Source of the DNA: Drosophila persimilis
Lineage: Eukaryota > Arthropoda > Insecta > Diptera > Drosophilidae
Length of the DNA: 64,000 nucleotides
Reading direction: 5' to 3'
Assembly: GCF_003286085.1 (NCBI RefSeq)
Contig: NW_020825289.1
Coordinates: 5,146,001-5,210,000, forward strand
Shown: positions 1 through 12,673 of the stretch, piece by piece
Numbering within the stretch: position 1 is the stretch's first letter
Layout: each line of letters begins with the position of its first letter
Notes under the pieces: generated by a model
Told to the model about the DNA's origin: nothing
The model's input: only the letters and a program-made list of their open reading frames with translations
The model's database searches: none
Made by a program: the position numbers and the translations under genes

Positions 1-601
1 AGGGGAAAGTTAAAAAAAAAAAAACAAAAAAATGGAATAGAAGAACACGACACAAAGCATATTTCCCTTTTACCGAAAACGAAATACATTTTTAAGGCCT
101 AGACAGCGGACGGTATACTCGTACACTCGTAAATCATAGGCGCCTCTGCAGCGCCTAGAGCCAGGAAATATTTTTATTGGACACTCAGGGGTGGCGAATA
201 AGCTTACTTTATGGAGCCCAGCACGCGAGCTCTAACTCGAACTATATTTAAGGATTTAAGTGCGACAGAAGCTGCACAAGAAGAGGTTTCTCATTTCCTA
301 ATCCAAGGAAGTATTATGGAATATGTTGGGTTCTCATGCCTTACAAAGCAGGGAAACTCAACAAAATCCATGGTCATATATGAAGGTATGAATAGTATGT
401 GTAACCGATTTGCATACCGACGCAGAAAATTATGTATCCGCACTATCTGGAAAATTACGCATGCTTTTTCCCATAAAGCAATCACTTCCTAATCCTTCCT
501 TGACCCCTCTCTGTCTTTGTTCTCTGCGGTGGGTTCCCCAATTGCTTCCCATTGTTCACATGATTCAGTTGATCTCTTCATTGTTCCCCTGCACTGTGCA
601 G
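1..601. other. Non-coding left edge of window
   Basis: AT-rich sequence beginning with an A-rich tract. No open frame here has gene-like composition: the longest (about 93 codons from 211) overlaps an opposite-strand frame and lacks domain-like sequence. The last 30 bases form a good pyrimidine-rich splice acceptor leading into the candidate exon that follows. Nothing else is recognised. Confidence 0.6.
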
Positions 602-706
602 AATGGACCGAGCCGATTGTGGGAGCACTTTGCATGAAAGCCTGCAGTACCTGTCGGTGCCCCCCTTCATGGTCCGCACACCGGATACCGACTTTGCCGG
701 AATTAG
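602..706 (+). CDS. Candidate orphan coding exon of an unidentified gene
   Basis: A stretch open for 34 codons is flanked by consensus splice signals. Upstream is a pyrimidine-rich tract ending TGTGCAG at 601; downstream a donor GTAATG starts at 707. An ATG lies at 603, directly after the acceptor, and the peptide includes SLQYLSVPPFMVRTP followed by DTDFAGI. The composition looks coding rather than random. The exon would end with two bases of a split codon, and the frame meets a stop immediately after the donor, as expected of a true exon. I do not recognise the protein. No convincing partner exon was found on the plus strand before CSN7, so this may be the first coding exon of a gene with very large introns, or a chance structure. 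Confidence 0.3.
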
Positions 707-3700
707 GTAATGTCTTATTAAGCTCATGTCTAATGGCCCATGGGCTTTGCGTCTGAGTTCGAACAAAATGCAGAGCAAGCTGTGGTCCCAGAGTTTTATT
801 TAAATTTGATTAACACAGAAATCAATTCGAAGAAGGCCTCGTCACGCAGCCAATCATAAATTTATAATGTCATCAGAAGCAATACGAGTTTTATTTTGGA
901 TGTCAAAATGTTTGCCCCTCCCTGACACCACTTCCGGTTGCCCCAGTTATTTTGACGCGACATTGGGTTTTATGTGGACGGGTGCGTCAAAAGTTTGGCC
1001 TAAAATTGGGCCATATAAAAAAAAGCGCAGAAGCGTAATGCAAACGTAAACGTTTTCATTACTCCCGCGGAAGCTCGAGGCCAATAAAAATGACAATAAT
1101 ATGAATGGAGGGGGATGAATGTGAGTCCCGCCGAATACGGCGGGGCGATGTTTATTCCCCCATAAGTACGAGGGTGGGCTGATAAATAGTCCAGCTACCA
1201 AAGAAAACACGATTTTTTCTAATTTTTAGATAGCTGATATTAGTTAGTTGGTTAGACATGTGTTCCTCTGTCAAGGCTAATTACTTATCAGCCGGCCCTC
1301 GTATATCAAAGCCTGTTCAATCAAATCATTTCAACTGGCACTTTAATGTCTGAACATAACATTTTCCCGCTGTTATTTGTCCAGTCAACAGTCAGCTGCT
1401 CTTCTCTGTTACTGTTAACAGGTGGCTGTTGAAATTTCCCTCTCTGCTAAAACGAACAGCTTAAGAGAGTTTTTATTTAACAGAGTCTGTTATCTAAACA
1501 CATTTCTGCTGGGGATACGCAAATCAATCGGCGATATAAATATGAAGGAAATAATTGGAAAAAATAATGCAGAAATATCATTTGAAATATTTTGATAGAA
1601 TGGAAAAGCACATGAATGTTATAGAGTTTAACCTTTGGTTAGATCTCTCAAATTTTCCCCAAATTTTCGGAAATAAAGCTGTTCTCTATAAACTTGATTC
1701 CCACACACCCACATCCTTCGGCTTACGTGCAACATTGTGGCTACGTTTATGCACATGGGCGAAACTTACCCTGGTACTGCAAAGCTGTCGATGCCCCCAA
1801 CTAATTTGCACGTTTTACTGCCAGACTCCATCAGACGGAGCAACAATGCTGCACTATATTTGAGGAAACTCAAAGGGTGGAGCAGCTGGTTAGAGTGCTA
1901 GCAGTGCAAAAGCTAAGGTAAGCCTTAATCCAAGTTAGCTATGAACTGTGGACTCCAATGCAAAGCTGAAATTCACGGAAACGGAAATGAAAGTGGCAAA
2001 CACACACAGATGCTCCGACTTCCAAATGGCCAATAAGGTTCCTGCTGCAGAATCTGAATCGACATCTCCTGGGAGGGAGAAAACCAGAAAAAATCGTTGC
2101 ATGAGAGCGCCTTGAAATAGCATCCTCCACCTCGAACCCGAGCGAATCTTTAAATATTTATTCACTTTTCACTGCCATTCTCTCAGTCCGCTCCCGAAAA
2201 CAGACAGGGGAAGAAGCCACTCTTGCAGTTGTGTATTTGCCGAGTACTTCCGCTTTGCCGCCCTTTATGCTGCTTATTTTCAACACGGCGACCTCCTACT
2301 CGTCGGTCTCGTTGACGTTGAACGTTAGACTACTGAATGTGGGAGCGTGGGTGTATGGCTGCCAGTGAGTGTTTGTGGGTGAGTGCGGAAAATTCAATGG
2401 AATTTCGGTTTGGTTTTCATTTGCTTACTGCATTTTATGTACTTTTTGTCGTCTCCATTTACTCCACAACTCGGCAGCTATAAGCACAGAAACATTGGAG
2501 GACAGAAGGACAAATGCTTCACTTCCTCGATTGAATGCAAACACTGTGCACGGTTGACACTTTCCCGGGAAATGAGTGAGATTACAGATTTCTTGGATTG
2601 GCGCCAGTTAGCATGGTTAACCTTTCCTTTCATCCTGCTGAATGTATTCCATCCTTTAGATATTGTAAATCACTGCCACTTTTCAGTGCCTATGCTTTGC
2701 CCTTTTTAGAGAGTCATGCCCTTTGGTAGAGTCATGCCCCACACCTTTAACTTAATCGAGTGAAGGGATTGAGAATGCAAATTCCATTCAGACTCCGAAT
2801 AGCCATACCCACGGCTCAGGGCTTTGTTGAACATTAATTGTGAAATATGCAATAAAGTGTGGAAACTGTTCGTTATGGCTGATGCAATTTCCCCAACGAT
2901 TTCCAACCCACTCTCTTCTCTCTATCTCACTATCTCTCTCGCTCTTTCTCTGTCTCTCTCCGTCTCTCTGTTGCCGCAAGTTAAATACAAAATTATGTCT
3001 CCATCGTGCTTGCAAATGTAATTTATGCCAAATGAGCAGCAGCCACAAACACGGAGGGTCTCTCGCCTCGCTATCATCATAACTTATTTAATATACAAAA
3101 AAAAAGCAACGAAAACATTTGCCACATGCTGCACGCGAAAAATGTTGATGAGACAAGCGACAGGGTCGGCTTACGCTGACAATCAACTGCAGCAATGAAT
3201 GGTATGGGCACTCGGCAGTCACCCACTCGCCCACTCGCCCACTCACCGCTCACCCACTCACGTGTGCGTGGTTTGATGGCCCTACAATTTCGCGTTTCCG
3301 CTTCGCTTTTTAATAAGTTTTTCCGACCTCGTGTCCGGAGCAGGCACAAAAGCCATGGCGGGGAAATTGGAATATGTGTGCTGCGCGGTTCGGGTTCGGG
3401 TTCGGTGGGTGGGATGCGTTGTGGCGATGACCTCTTTATTCGGCATGGTACAAAGAGGACTAGGGTTGACTGTATTTATTGGATTTGTAGTGTTCCATTC
3501 CGTACGGTAGTTGCCACGGATGGGTAGGCCTACAAGCTCTCTTTATACATATAAAGAACCGCTCCATTAACTGATCGGAGTGGCTTTCAATCAATAGTTC
3601 GCTTGATTAAAGTGAAAAGTGAAATTGGAGTGATCAAGTGCAATTTAGCACACTTTGGCCCCTTGAAAATCGAAAGAGTTTTCTCTCTCGGTCACTTTTC

Positions 3701-6700
3701 GCTCTGTAAAATAAAAACTTTACTTTTTCCTTGTGGCAACAAAGTTGCTGCGAAGTCAAATAAACTTTACGCTGGCGGAAGGTCGAGGCATCGACGAAGG
3801 CGTTCCCAAGTACATTTTAATTAGCATAAAATCCCTTTCCATTTCCCATTTCACTCCATGCTTCTTCTGTCCGGGCGCAACTTTTCAGTGGCTTCAGCGG
3901 AGAAGCGGAACCAAGACTCGGATAGTAAATGATGGCATTGGGATTGGGCCAGGATATGATACTCGAACAAGGAATGTGATTACGTATTCGTATGCAGGCC
4001 CATATGCACTTCATTATTGAGCAGCCACCACCAGACTGACAGCCACAAGGAAAGAGAATAATTCAATTAAGTTCGGAGCTCCATCTTTTTTCCACCCATT
4101 CGTTCACATTGTTGTCATCGAGGTATGTGAGATTGAAGTCTGCACCTGAACCACAAGGACACGTTCCCATTGTTTCGCCCGCATCTTTGGTATGTTATAT
4201 CTTTTCGTTTTTGGTAAATGTGGATGGGGGCCACAGACCCCTCTCGGAAGCTAAAAAAAGGTCCCAAAAACCATGTAAGTCAGAAATGATGAAAGGACTG
4301 TCCGAACAACGAAAGGTCAATTGTTTTTTCATCTGTGAGTATCTGTCTAGTCGACTATTGAACGCTAGAAGTTTCTGTTCATTTAACAATATTTACGATT
4401 GCTGATGTTTGTTTTCTGCTGTTGATATACGAGAATGACGATTTTTTAAATTTGTTTAATAGTTCACTTTATGGTTTTTAATTAAGGCCTATGGTTAAGT
4501 TTTTATTATCTTTACTGAAGTGTCAGCTGCAGATTTGTATGTAAATTAAACATTGAAATGTGAGTAACACAAGTAATGAAATTGTGAAAATATCTGCGAC
4601 ACATTCTGATGATATTCCATGGAAATAGTCCGAAGTTAATTAAATTATTACAGCCAACGTGATTCTACTAAAATTACCTGTGGATGGGAATTGGTTTTAC
4701 AATTAAAATTCCACTCCTTATAGGGTGGCCCACACGCGCCACTATCGATGCCCCAAAAAGGTGACCGTCTGACGAGAGTTGCGTCCCGGATCTGTTCTGC
4801 GAAGGGCGAGACGAGACGAGGTTGGACGTTACGATTCCCAAACCAAATCGAAGCGAACTGAACCGTTTTCGAGCGCAATTAAAACTAAACTAATATCTCG
4901 ATCGTCGACTTCTAAATATGAAGTGGAATGGAAATGAACTGAATGCGACAGCAGCACCAGCACCAGCACCAGCAGCGACCGTAGAGGCAACAGGTTTCAG
5001 CTCTCCGCTCTTCGATTATTGCCGATTCATTTGCATAATTCAAACGTGTATTCCGATGCAAATATTGATTTGTCTGACATTTCATTCCATTCCCTTGAGA
5101 GAACTTACAAGAAACGTGACTCCAGCGGAGACGGCGACGGCGACGGAGACGAAGACGAAGGCGTGTCAAGGCTCTAATTTACCACAAATCTGCGGTTGAC
5201 CGTCAGATGCGCCAGTTGATGGCAACTTTAGCAATCATCCACGATGCTGCGCTCCTCCCACCTTTACCCACTGATTCATCTAGAGCCCAGAGTGCTGCTA
5301 ACCACATTACCTGACGCACAAACACTTGCCAACACGTTCCGAACCCGTCGAGGAAGTGTAATGAACGCTGTCAGCTGATTTAGATTGCTCGATAGTGGGA
5401 GGTCGGTCGCATTTAAGCAGGAACATTCATTACCAGACAGCGACTCGACTTGTTGAGTGCAATTGTGACAAACGTTGAACAAGTGCGGCTGACAGGCGAA
5501 ATGAACAACGTTCCGCTCCAAAGTTGACTCGAAGTCATTGGGGGATGCAATGAACCTTTCTCTTGATAGATAGATGGGCAATTACGTTGAATTTGTTCAT
5601 TAGATAAGGTTAGATAACAAAACGCAATGTCGTAAGAGGGACCCGAGATATGACAATGTCAGACATGGAAAGCAATTGGGACTGATAAATGACAATTCTC
5701 GCACCTTTGTACTTTTGTTATTATTCACGACTCTAGTGCAGCTCTCTAAGCGGTGCTAATTACACACAACAATTAGTTGATTCCCAAAATGGCATCGAAA
5801 TCACATCGCGCATCAGCCAGGCGGATCGGGGGAAGTTCAGCAGGTAATTCCCTCAATGCGTCAGTTGTGGAAACAGGTCTTGAGTGTGCTTTTGTTGGTT
5901 CTGTTCTTGGCATTGGCCTTACATACCACTAGTCGGGGGCACTCAAATTGGCTATTACCAAAAGCTCCGCTCCTCTCCATCCCGCCTGTCCAGCATTTTG
6001 CATAATCCGCTTATGAGTTACGCTCCGGAGAGCAGGAGAGCGAAGCCGAAATCCAAACATCAATGTGGACTGTGGCGCCTGTGGCGATTTCGTGAAGTAC
6101 CAAGTACTTGGAATTCAGCTGCTGACGCCTTTCACTCGATTTCAGCTGCTGGCTCTCTGGATCTTTGGCCATAAATCTGGCCCATGGTCATGCAGGTTTG
6201 CTCTTATTTCGCTTGACAATTTTGCCACTCGAATATGTGTCTCACGTCATTAGCTGTCCGCGCGTGAGAGGCCAAAGCCCGGACACCTAATACGAGATTG
6301 AGATTCGCTTGGCATTCGGCATTGATGATGTGCTAGACTGCTTCAACAAGAAATGCAACATTTAGGGCTGAACTTTTCCCATTAAAGGCATTTTGCAGTA
6401 CACATAAAGCAAGGACATTGAATTCCTGCAATGCAATCAGTGCCTCCTCTACAGACATACATACATGCTTTACAATCTGTGGTGGCATCGATAGAAACAA
6501 AGAACTTAATGCTAACTTAACTCAACATATTGACATTTCAATAAAGATTATTATCTTATTAATACACATCAGGGCATTGTTGGACTGTTGTGGATAATAA
6601 GGCAAGGAGCGAGGAAACTAATTAGCTTATTATTTATTTGTTTGTCTTTTTTTCAGGTAATTTGCTGGACACAAACGGATTGCTAAAGGAGATAATTTTA

Positions 6701-7752
6701 ATTAGATTTGAATTGTAATTTAGTTTATTAGAAAACTAGTGTATTGCATTTTATATACCCTTCTCAGCACTCTTTTTGTAGTCCGCATTGACGGTGGCGG
6801 ATATCTGGCGGACCGGTCTATATATACAAGTACGGAAGTTTCTCTTGGTAAACAATTTCCTTTCGATTTTTGTTTTTTAAGAGCAACTATCAAGGGTAAC
6901 CGTAACAGTTCAATGTTAAACAAGGCCTTAACATAGCTTCCACTCTAGCAGAGCTTTACTTTAGCCAATACACGAACCAGCCTATTGTTCAAACTCAATA
7001 ACATAATATTTAGCAAATGGCATGCTATTTAACAGATAAACATGTAAAATACATGTAAGTACATAAATTCATCGAAAAGAATCCCAAGATCATGCGGAGC
7101 TGATTGATCGGTAGTCATTCCCTTACAATGAAAATGTTTCCTTTCTTATAGAGAATTGTTTTTAAATTGTATGAATAAATTGTTAAAAACAAAGCTAAAA
7201 AAGCTCTTCACACCAAAATGAAAATTTAATTGAGAATCCGCCTGGTTGATTTTGATAAATATACGACAAATATCTCAGGCTATCGGCAGAAATGTGGTCT
7301 GAAATGTTGAGATAAATGAAATCTGATCGTTTATTATTAAACATAATCACGGAATACGGCTTTTTTGTATTACATGTTTTTATTAGTCCAACAGTTCTAT
7401 CGATCGTACAATGCACAAAATTTCAAACACAATCAACACCCTCTTCAATTTATGATAATTATGATAATAATAATCAGTGCTTTAATTTAATGAAATAAAA
7501 TTGATTTATTTTTAACATTTATTTCTGCGTTGCAACCAGATACATTTACTGGCTTTAATGAATACCAATTAATCTCAATTACCTTTGTTATTTTTCATAT
7601 TCGTTGCCAAATACAACAGAAAATATTTTCAAGTAATTAAAAACAAAATTTAATGAAATCACAACAAAATAGCCAACGTTTTTATTGAATGCAATATAGT
7701 GACAATAATCGTATCATGTTTATATAGTAATGACAAACGAGTAGAAATATAT
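707..7752. other. Gene-free region with simple repeats
   Basis: About 7 kb of intergenic or intronic DNA. Short low-complexity tracts are visible: a CT-rich run near 2910-2970, CACTCGCC-like repeats near 3223-3260, AGCACC repeats at 4950-4975 and GACGGC/GACGAAG repeats at 5125-5160. Open frames of 60-110 codons occur on both strands but overlap each other and show no domain or splice context. No tRNA-like or other RNA gene was recognised. Confidence 0.6.
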
Positions 7753-8802
7753 TTTTATAACGGATACTCAAAATGAGTATTGGGGTATATTAGATTTGTG
7801 GTAAAAGTGGATGTGTGTAACGTCCAGAAGGAATCGTTTCCGACCCCATAAAGTATATATATTCATGATCAGCATCAATAGCCGAGTCGATTGAGTCATG
7901 TCTCTCTGTCCGTCTGTCCGTCCGTCCGTCTGTCCATCCCCTTCAGCGCCTAGTGCTCAAAGACTATAAGAGCTAGAGCAACGATGTTTTGGATCCAGAC
8001 TTCTGTGATATGTCACTGCTACAAAAATATAGTTTAAAACTTCGCCCCGCCCACTTCCGCCCCCCCAAAGGACGAAAATCTGTGGCATCCACATTTTTAA
8101 AGATACGATAAAACCAAAAACGCAGAATCGTAGAGAATGGCCATATCTTTTAGACTGCAGAATCTGAATTGGATCGTATTATTATTATAGCCAGCATTAA
8201 GAAAACAATTTCATTTTTTCTCGCCCTGTCTCTCTCTAACACACACGTAGCATAGGCGGCTTTGCTTAGAGTAAAACATTAGCGCCTAGATCTCAGAGAG
8301 TATAAAAGCTAGAGCAACCAAATTTGGTATCCACACTCCTAAGATATCGGACCGAGACGAGTTTGTTTCAAAATTTTGCCACACCCCCAGAGTAACCAAA
8401 TTTAGTATCCGCACTCCTGTTAGATCTCACTATAAAACGTATATCTCAAAATTTCGCGCCACCCCCTTCCGCCCCCACAAAGGACGAAGAACTGTTGCAT
8501 CCACAATATTGAGGATACGAGAAAACTAAAAACGCAGAATCATAGATAATGACAATATCTATCAGATTGCTGAATCTGGATCAGATCAGATCATTTTTAT
8601 AGTCAAAAGGAACAAATCAATTTGCACTGGCTACGCAGGCCCGACGTCACGCTCAGACTGATTTTCTGTCTCTCTCGCACGCACTCTTTGTCGTGTCGTT
8701 TAATATTAGCGGCGTCTGCTGGAGGAGAGCCTACTGACTAAGTATCGGGTATAAATGTAGAGTTGCGGTGTCCGCAGCAACTCACATCGTTCCCCCTCGT
8801 TG
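7753..8802 (+). mobile_element. INE-1/DINE-1 (SGM-like) element, long copy 1
   Basis: Starts with a TATA-rich edge followed by GATACTCAAAATGAGTAT and a conserved block containing CGTTTCCGACCCCATAAAG and ATCAGCATCAATAGCCGAG. A CTGTCCGTC microsatellite follows at 7905-7938. This order is the hallmark of the non-autonomous INE-1/DINE-1 family, Helentron-associated and called SGM or ISY in the obscura group. The interior holds two diverged copies of one module (about 7975-8170 and 8395-8590), each with a CCACTTCCGCCCCC-type block and an AAAACGCAGAATC block. The 3' end carries a GAGTTGC...GCAACTC hairpin at 8760-8783 and finishes near CCCCCTCG. No coding capacity is seen. The family call is from memory of its consensus; the exact ends are approximate. 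Confidence 0.75.
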
Positions 8803-11771
8803 TATCTGTATTCTTGTAAACTGAGCCACAAAATATTTTAATTCCACACAAAGACCGTCAGAAAATATAAATACAAGCTGCTGATGCTGTTGGTAAATGA
8901 ATCACTTAGGTAATAATGTATTCGCATGTTATTTAAATTCAAAGCCAAAACAACAAATATCAGAGCGGCTAACAAACACGAACTAAACGTGCGAAATATC
9001 AGAAAATCGAGTGCGGGAAAAATTTCATTGGCAGCTAGAAATATTACGGGAATTATGGGTAAAATAAATATTTTCACAATCAGTTTAATTGGAATCGCAT
9101 TATGTGGGCTTTTCAGAATAATTCAAGCAACAAAGCAAGCAAGTACTGGCAAAATATTCACTAAGAGATGGAAAGCCATTGAATAAATTTCAGGTTTGGA
9201 TAACAATTAGCATAGTTCAAGTATATCAATTACTTCACTTAGCCATCTACCGCTTCTTCAATTTCCATCGGCCATAAGGTCCATTAACCTGGGCATTCAT
9301 ACATCTATTAAAATATCCATCCCCCAATTTGTCCATTCATGTAACTGTATATAACTGTATACTCAACAGCATACTAATTTATACAATACTAATTTCTGTG
9401 AGCAGAAGAGAGATAGCATCCCTGGTTGAGCTTCTGTCTCTCCTGGACTACGCAATGTGCCACATGCAACATGCAACATGCAGCATGCAAGCTGCCACTT
9501 CCCACGCATAACTTATTAGCCCACAACTTACAGCCTTTCCTTCTGAGAGGCAAATACTCGTATATGGTGTAATTATTCCCGACAGGAAGCTAACTACAAT
9601 GGAATTATAACCAATTAATTAATTTGGTTGATTTAATACCGTACCACAGGCGACTCGATTATTGGACACACCTGCATCCCGTATCCATATTAAAATTGAA
9701 TTCGCATGCAGCTATGGAGAAATATTTAATTTAAACTACAGTATCGGCTGCGTTGCGTTGCGTTACAGCATTTTGCTTTTAGTCCTGTGTCTGATGCATT
9801 TTTAGCCCTACACGCTAAATGCAATTAAGTGGTCCCAAAACTAATTACAAATTCCATTAGGACCGAAACGTTTTTGGCAATCGTTGCATTCAGCTCCCAC
9901 CGAAAATCATCCCGATAGGTTGACAAGGGCATTCTTCTTTAATTAGATAATTAAGAGCCTCTTAAATGTGGCAGAAACTTTAACATATTTCGCTTATGTA
10001 TACAGCATTTTGGGGAAAATTAATTAAAAAACTTTTGGCCAATCAGGGAGAACAAGGGGGAAATTTGTTTGCAAATAAATCTTTATGGATTAAGCGCGCT
10101 CCTTGTGTTGATATTGTTGTGCCACAGTCCATACTTCCGCCCCTGCCCCAGCACAGCCTCCTCCCCATTACGGCTTAACAAAAGATATTTTGGAAAAGCT
10201 TTAAAAACTACTTTGTTGCCCAGACCGCCGGGAAACTTTTCCACCGACAAGGGAGGCGCGCAATGCGAAGGAAACCCGAATTGATAGGAACTCAGGATGA
10301 GATGGTGCACAGAAGCTTGAGTGTGGATGGGAGGGGTCGGTGTTGGTGTTGGTGTTGTTGGTGGTTGGACTAGACACCCAGCAGCATCGACATCGACGGG
10401 GCAGTGATTTATGCGTTTGGCCAAAAGCTTCCATCGAGGCGTGTGAAACCCCGATGGTCTCTGGATGGAGCGGTGCCGAGCTGAATTGAGCTCCTCCAGC
10501 GGACTGAATTTTTGGTTTAATGAACTCGAATGTTAATAAATAAATTCGTCAATGAAAATGGAAAGTGGCAAGACAGTGGCTGCCTCAAAGCTTTAGCTTT
10601 ACCACCAATGACTACCACAGAGGAACATAATAAAACGAAGATGAATTGCGGTCTGCTGGGCCCATTGTTGGCCAGTTTAATTTGCCGGCGACCGACCCCC
10701 AAGCGAAGGCAACATATTGCGGGCGTGGCCTAATGAGCTGCGATGAATGGAAATGAACCAGGGCAAATTCTCTGAGCAGCAGTCGAGTCAAAGCTGGTAC
10801 TGAAACAGGAACTGCCAAAGGGCTGCTGCTGCTGCTAGCCCAACATCCTGAATAATGAAATGACACTCGGAATGCCCGGAAGCTTAAACCTTCGACAACA
10901 AATATACAATTTCGACTAATTAACGTTAATGGGTATATTCTTCAGCTTAAAAGCTATCCAGCAATATCGGAATAATGAAGGTTGGCAGGGAAATTGATCG
11001 GTCTCGCCTTATCCGATTCCGCAAACAAATTCGAGTGAATCCTTCGCTTCTCGAGACTTAAGAAAAACTCACTTTACTGCCGATTCATTATGCCATTCAA
11101 GCGATGGCCCCCACTAAACACCCGACACGCCATTTCGCTGCCCTATTTAAACGTGATTTAATTCGATTTATAGTCGAGTACGAGGGGACACCGATACCCA
11201 CAGACAGTAGCAAGTAGCCGGAATTGCGCTGATTCTTATTTCTTCTTGATTTTATTGCTGACTGACCAATTGACTTGGCTCGCCTCGGGGCAATCAGCAC
11301 ATCATCGCACAGGGAGCTAGAGGGAGCGGGGCTGGGGGCCAGTCGCCCTCACATCGCTTAATGGCATCGACATCCTGATTATCCATCCTGCACATCATCA
11401 GGCGACCCTGCCAGCAGAGGGACCACATTATCGTTTGTTTTGATAGGTTTTTTCTGTGCTTCCCCTCGATGGGATGATGGCGATAATACTCCACACACGC
11501 TGGCTTTTTGCCTTGTGCCCTCCATCCTCGCACCATTTGTTTGCTGTTTTTTCTAAAGTCGAGTTGTTGTTTTCTGTTTGCTGTTTGTTGTTTTGGGTAA
11601 CTGGAAACGAGTCATGCTAAAAACATTCATCAATTTTGTTATCCCTGACTACTCCGTACAACATTCCAGTATGTGGGATCCAAGTAAAGCACCCATTCCG
11701 GCACCCATTCGCAGGTGCTTACATGGGGCTAAGAATAGACAAATGCAGATTGAAATTGATGGCCCCGGCTG

Positions 11772-11800
11772 TCGGATGTCGGATGTCGGATGTCGGATGA
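11772..11800 (+). repeat. Tandem GTCGGAT heptamer array
   Basis: Four consecutive 7-bp units of GTCGGAT, the first preceded by CT and the last followed by GACGG. It lies in gene-free DNA and has no visible role. Confidence 0.85.
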
Positions 11801-12477
11801 CGGCTTAGACCCCTAGCCACTTGTTAAATGTTTAAGTTCTCGATTACAAGACAAAAGCCGCTTTTCAACATTTAGCTCGAAGGCAACAGAAGGAGGGCAA
11901 CAAAGGATGGCAAAGAGCGAGGCACGCAGGGAAAGTCACTCCTCCACCTATGCTTAGTCGAAATGTCGGTAGGGCCAGTTCCTGGTCTGAACTTTAAAAA
12001 GGAGAATAGCTAAAGGAATGACATCAATTGATTGGAGGGTAAAATGCTCAAGGACACTTCAATTAGTAGTTTAGAAGATTAAGGATTGACTTGTATTGTG
12101 GCACATGGCTTTGAGATGCCTTCATTGATTTACCTCGGGCTAGTTTCTGTGATTTTCGAGTATCTGTGAGAGCCATTAAAGTTGTCAACATTTCAATTAT
12201 TTCTGCACAAAGAATTCCTGATGTCTGTTTAGATGCATTTACATGGAGAATGGTATTTAAACTGTACATTTTTTTTTAAATGACTTTTGGTTACGGAATG
12301 AAGACCCATCAATCCAATCCAATCCAATCCATTCCATTTCTCTCTAATCTATTGATCCTATTCCGATGTCAACAAGTGGCAACCAAATCCGGAATGGCTC
12401 AAATTGTCTCCCTGATTGTTTCCCCCACTACTGGCGTGTTATCCTTGGAATCCTGCACATGTCAACATTTGTTATAA

Positions 12478-12499
12478 CCCCCCCCCCCCCCCCCCCCCC
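12478..12499 (+). repeat. Homopolymer run of 22 C
   Basis: An uninterrupted run of 22 cytosines follows GTTATAA and is followed by ACCCATG. The minus strand is therefore a run of 22 G with potential for quadruplex formation. Runs this long are uncommon in fly DNA and are prone to length error in sequencing, so the exact count may be unreliable. Confidence 0.9.
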
Positions 12500-12654
12500 A
12501 CCCATGCGATACGAGTAGTTTCGCCTTGATTCTGTCCGCCAACAGTGCAAACAACAAAAACAACAAAAACAACCAAAAATCGTTATAATAATATGCAATG
12601 CTTGACTAGGTTCCATGTGGATGAAGCATTTCCATATCCGAATATTTCCAATCA

Positions 12655-12673
12655 TGTGTGTGTGTGTGTGTGT
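12655..12673 (+). repeat. TG dinucleotide microsatellite
   Basis: About nine TG repeats, followed by a GT- and G-rich stretch to about 12740. It is a simple repeat with no gene context. Confidence 0.85.

Noticed and set aside
2222..2328. Acceptor-like CTCTTGCAG followed by 35 open codons
   Set aside because: It was considered as a partner of the 602-706 exon, but no donor follows before the stop and the peptide is not protein-like.
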